Source of the DNA: Methylococcaceae bacterium NSP1-1
Lineage (GTDB): Bacteria; Pseudomonadota; Gammaproteobacteria; Methylococcales; Methylomonadaceae
NCBI GenBank assembly: GCA_002256465.1
Contig: NQJG01000073.1
Span: forward strand, 1-5,202
DNA: 5,202 bases
Direction: 5' to 3'
In this document: positions 4,376 to 5,202 of the stretch, piece after piece
How positions within the stretch are numbered: the first letter of the stretch is position 1
How the letters are laid out: each line of letters opens with the position of its first letter
Program-made: the position numbers and the translations under genes
The notes under the pieces: model-generated
Told to the model about the DNA's origin: nothing
Database searches by the model: none
The model's input: only the letters and a program-made list of their open reading frames with translations

Positions 4376-5202
4376 ATGAAGCTGGAAAAAATCAAACTTT
4401 CGGGTTTTAAGTCCTTTGTTGATACGACGGTAATTCCTATTTCCGGCAATTTAACTGCGATTGTCGGTCCTAACGGTTGCGGTAAATCCAATATTATTGA
4501 TGCAGTGCGCTGGGTAATGGGCGAAAGTTCAGCCAAACATCTGCGCGGTGGTAATATGGCTGATGTCATATTTAACGGCTCATCCGGACGCAAACCGGTA
4601 AGCACAGCTTCGGTAGAGCTGGTTTTTGATAATTCAGAAGGCAAGCTGGGCGGCGAATACGCGCAATACAACTCCATTGCCATCAAAAGACAGGTTAGCC
4701 GTGACGGCCAATCTTTATTTTTACTGAATGGATCGCGCTGCCGGCGTAAGGATATTACTGACTTGTTTCTGGGGACAGGTCTGGGTTCAAGAAGTTATGC
4801 CATTATTGAGCAGGGTACTATCTCGCGCATGGTTGAAGCGAAGCCTGAAGAGCTAAGAGTTCATATCGAAGAAGCGGCAGGTATTTCCAAATATAAAGAA
4901 CGGCGCAGTGAAACCGAGACCCGAATGAAGCATACCCGGGAGAATCTGGAACGGCTGGATGATTTGCGCGAAGAAGTTGATAAGCAACTTAAGCATTTGC
5001 AAAAACAGGCAGAAAAAGCGGAAAAATATACGGAGCTAAAAAAGCAGGAACGCCAATTTAAGCTGGAGTTGCTGGCAATGCGCTGGAATACTTATCATCA
5101 GGCGGCAAAACAGCTGGAAACCAAACTCCAGGAAGTGGCTGCGGAACATAACCGCTTGTTTGTGGAGCTGCGGGATATTGATAGCGCAATCGAAACAAAA
5201 CG
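4376..5202 (+). CDS. smc: Chromosome partition protein SMC, N-terminal part (cut by window edge)
   Basis: SMC is the ATPase of the SMC-ScpAB condensin, which loads near the origin and extrudes DNA loops so that sister chromosomes separate. The frame runs open from ATG 4376 to the window edge: 275 full codons of a protein usually near 1,170 residues. MKLEKIKLSGFKSFVD opens it as in other bacterial SMCs. The Walker A motif GPNGCGKSN is at 31-39, and VRWVMGESSAKHLRGG (45-59) includes the conserved Arg57. IIEQGTI (144-150) carries the Q-loop Gln146, and EEAAGISKYKERR (165-177) ends the N-terminal head. From about residue 172 it becomes a charged heptad-like coiled coil. Walker B, the signature motif, the hinge and the C-terminal head lie beyond the edge. 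The ribosome site is weak: AGGA at 4358-4361 is 14 bases away. True SMC rather than MukB is informative about lineage. Confidence 0.97.
   Translation, partial: MKLEKIKLSGFKSFVDTTVIPISGNLTAIVGPNGCGKSNIIDAVRWVMGESSAKHLRGGNMADVIFNGSSGRKPVSTASVELVFDNSEGKLGGEYAQYNSIAIKRQVSRDGQSLFLLNGSRCRRKDITDLFLGTGLGSRSYAIIEQGTISRMVEAKPEELRVHIEEAAGISKYKERRSETETRMKHTRENLERLDDLREEVDKQLKHLQKQAEKAEKYTELKKQERQFKLELLAMRWNTYHQAAKQLETKLQEVAAEHNRLFVELRDIDSAIETK

Noticed and set aside
4345..4686. 113-codon minus-strand frame at the right end
   Set aside because: It is antisense to smc, whose Walker A and head motifs are unmistakable on the plus strand.

Overview
The window looks like chromosomal DNA from a moderately AT-rich gammaproteobacterium. 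The MsrA, Hsp33 and AqpZ products all read like close relatives of the E. coli proteins. The chromosome-partitioning ATPase, however, is a true SMC and not MukB, which points away from the enterics. A methanotroph-like lineage (Methylococcales) is my guess from general resemblance only; nothing in the window proves it. There are six protein-coding genes, one cut by the right edge. I see no rRNA, tRNA, CRISPR array, transposase or phage gene.

Layout. Positions 1-165 hold the tail of a transcription unit entering from the left, ending in a strong rho-independent terminator (121-147). msrA (166-798, minus strand) encodes peptide-methionine (S)-S-oxide reductase. It is divergent from hslO (896-1765, plus), the redox-switched chaperone Hsp33, across a 97-bp shared promoter region. 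Together they form a small oxidative protein-damage locus: one repairs oxidised methionine, the other holds unfolding proteins when its zinc-binding cysteines oxidise. Twelve bases after hslO, in the same direction, lies a gene for a protein with two predicted membrane helices and a cytoplasmic AlbA_2 (Schlafen-related) domain. It is probably co-transcribed with hslO and is the least understood gene here. A bidirectional hairpin terminator (2646-2673) separates this operon from a convergent small cupin gene (2692-2967, minus).

The 410-bp gap 2968-3377 is rich in palindromes. It includes a 12-bp-stem repeat-like hairpin (3260-3292) bracketed by two related copies of an AGGTATCT-containing segment, the second of which is the leader of aqpZ. 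aqpZ (3378-4067, plus) encodes a water channel with both NPA motifs and the water-selective arginine/histidine filter. A 308-bp gap (4068-4375) follows, holding a long imperfect hairpin (4091-4147) and an AT-rich inverted repeat. The window closes with the first 275 codons of smc (4376 to the edge), covering the N-terminal ATPase head and the start of the coiled coil.

Nothing here forms a clear new defence or mobile system. The points most worth a second look are the membrane-anchored AlbA_2 protein beside Hsp33 and the palindromic/duplicated DNA upstream of aqpZ.
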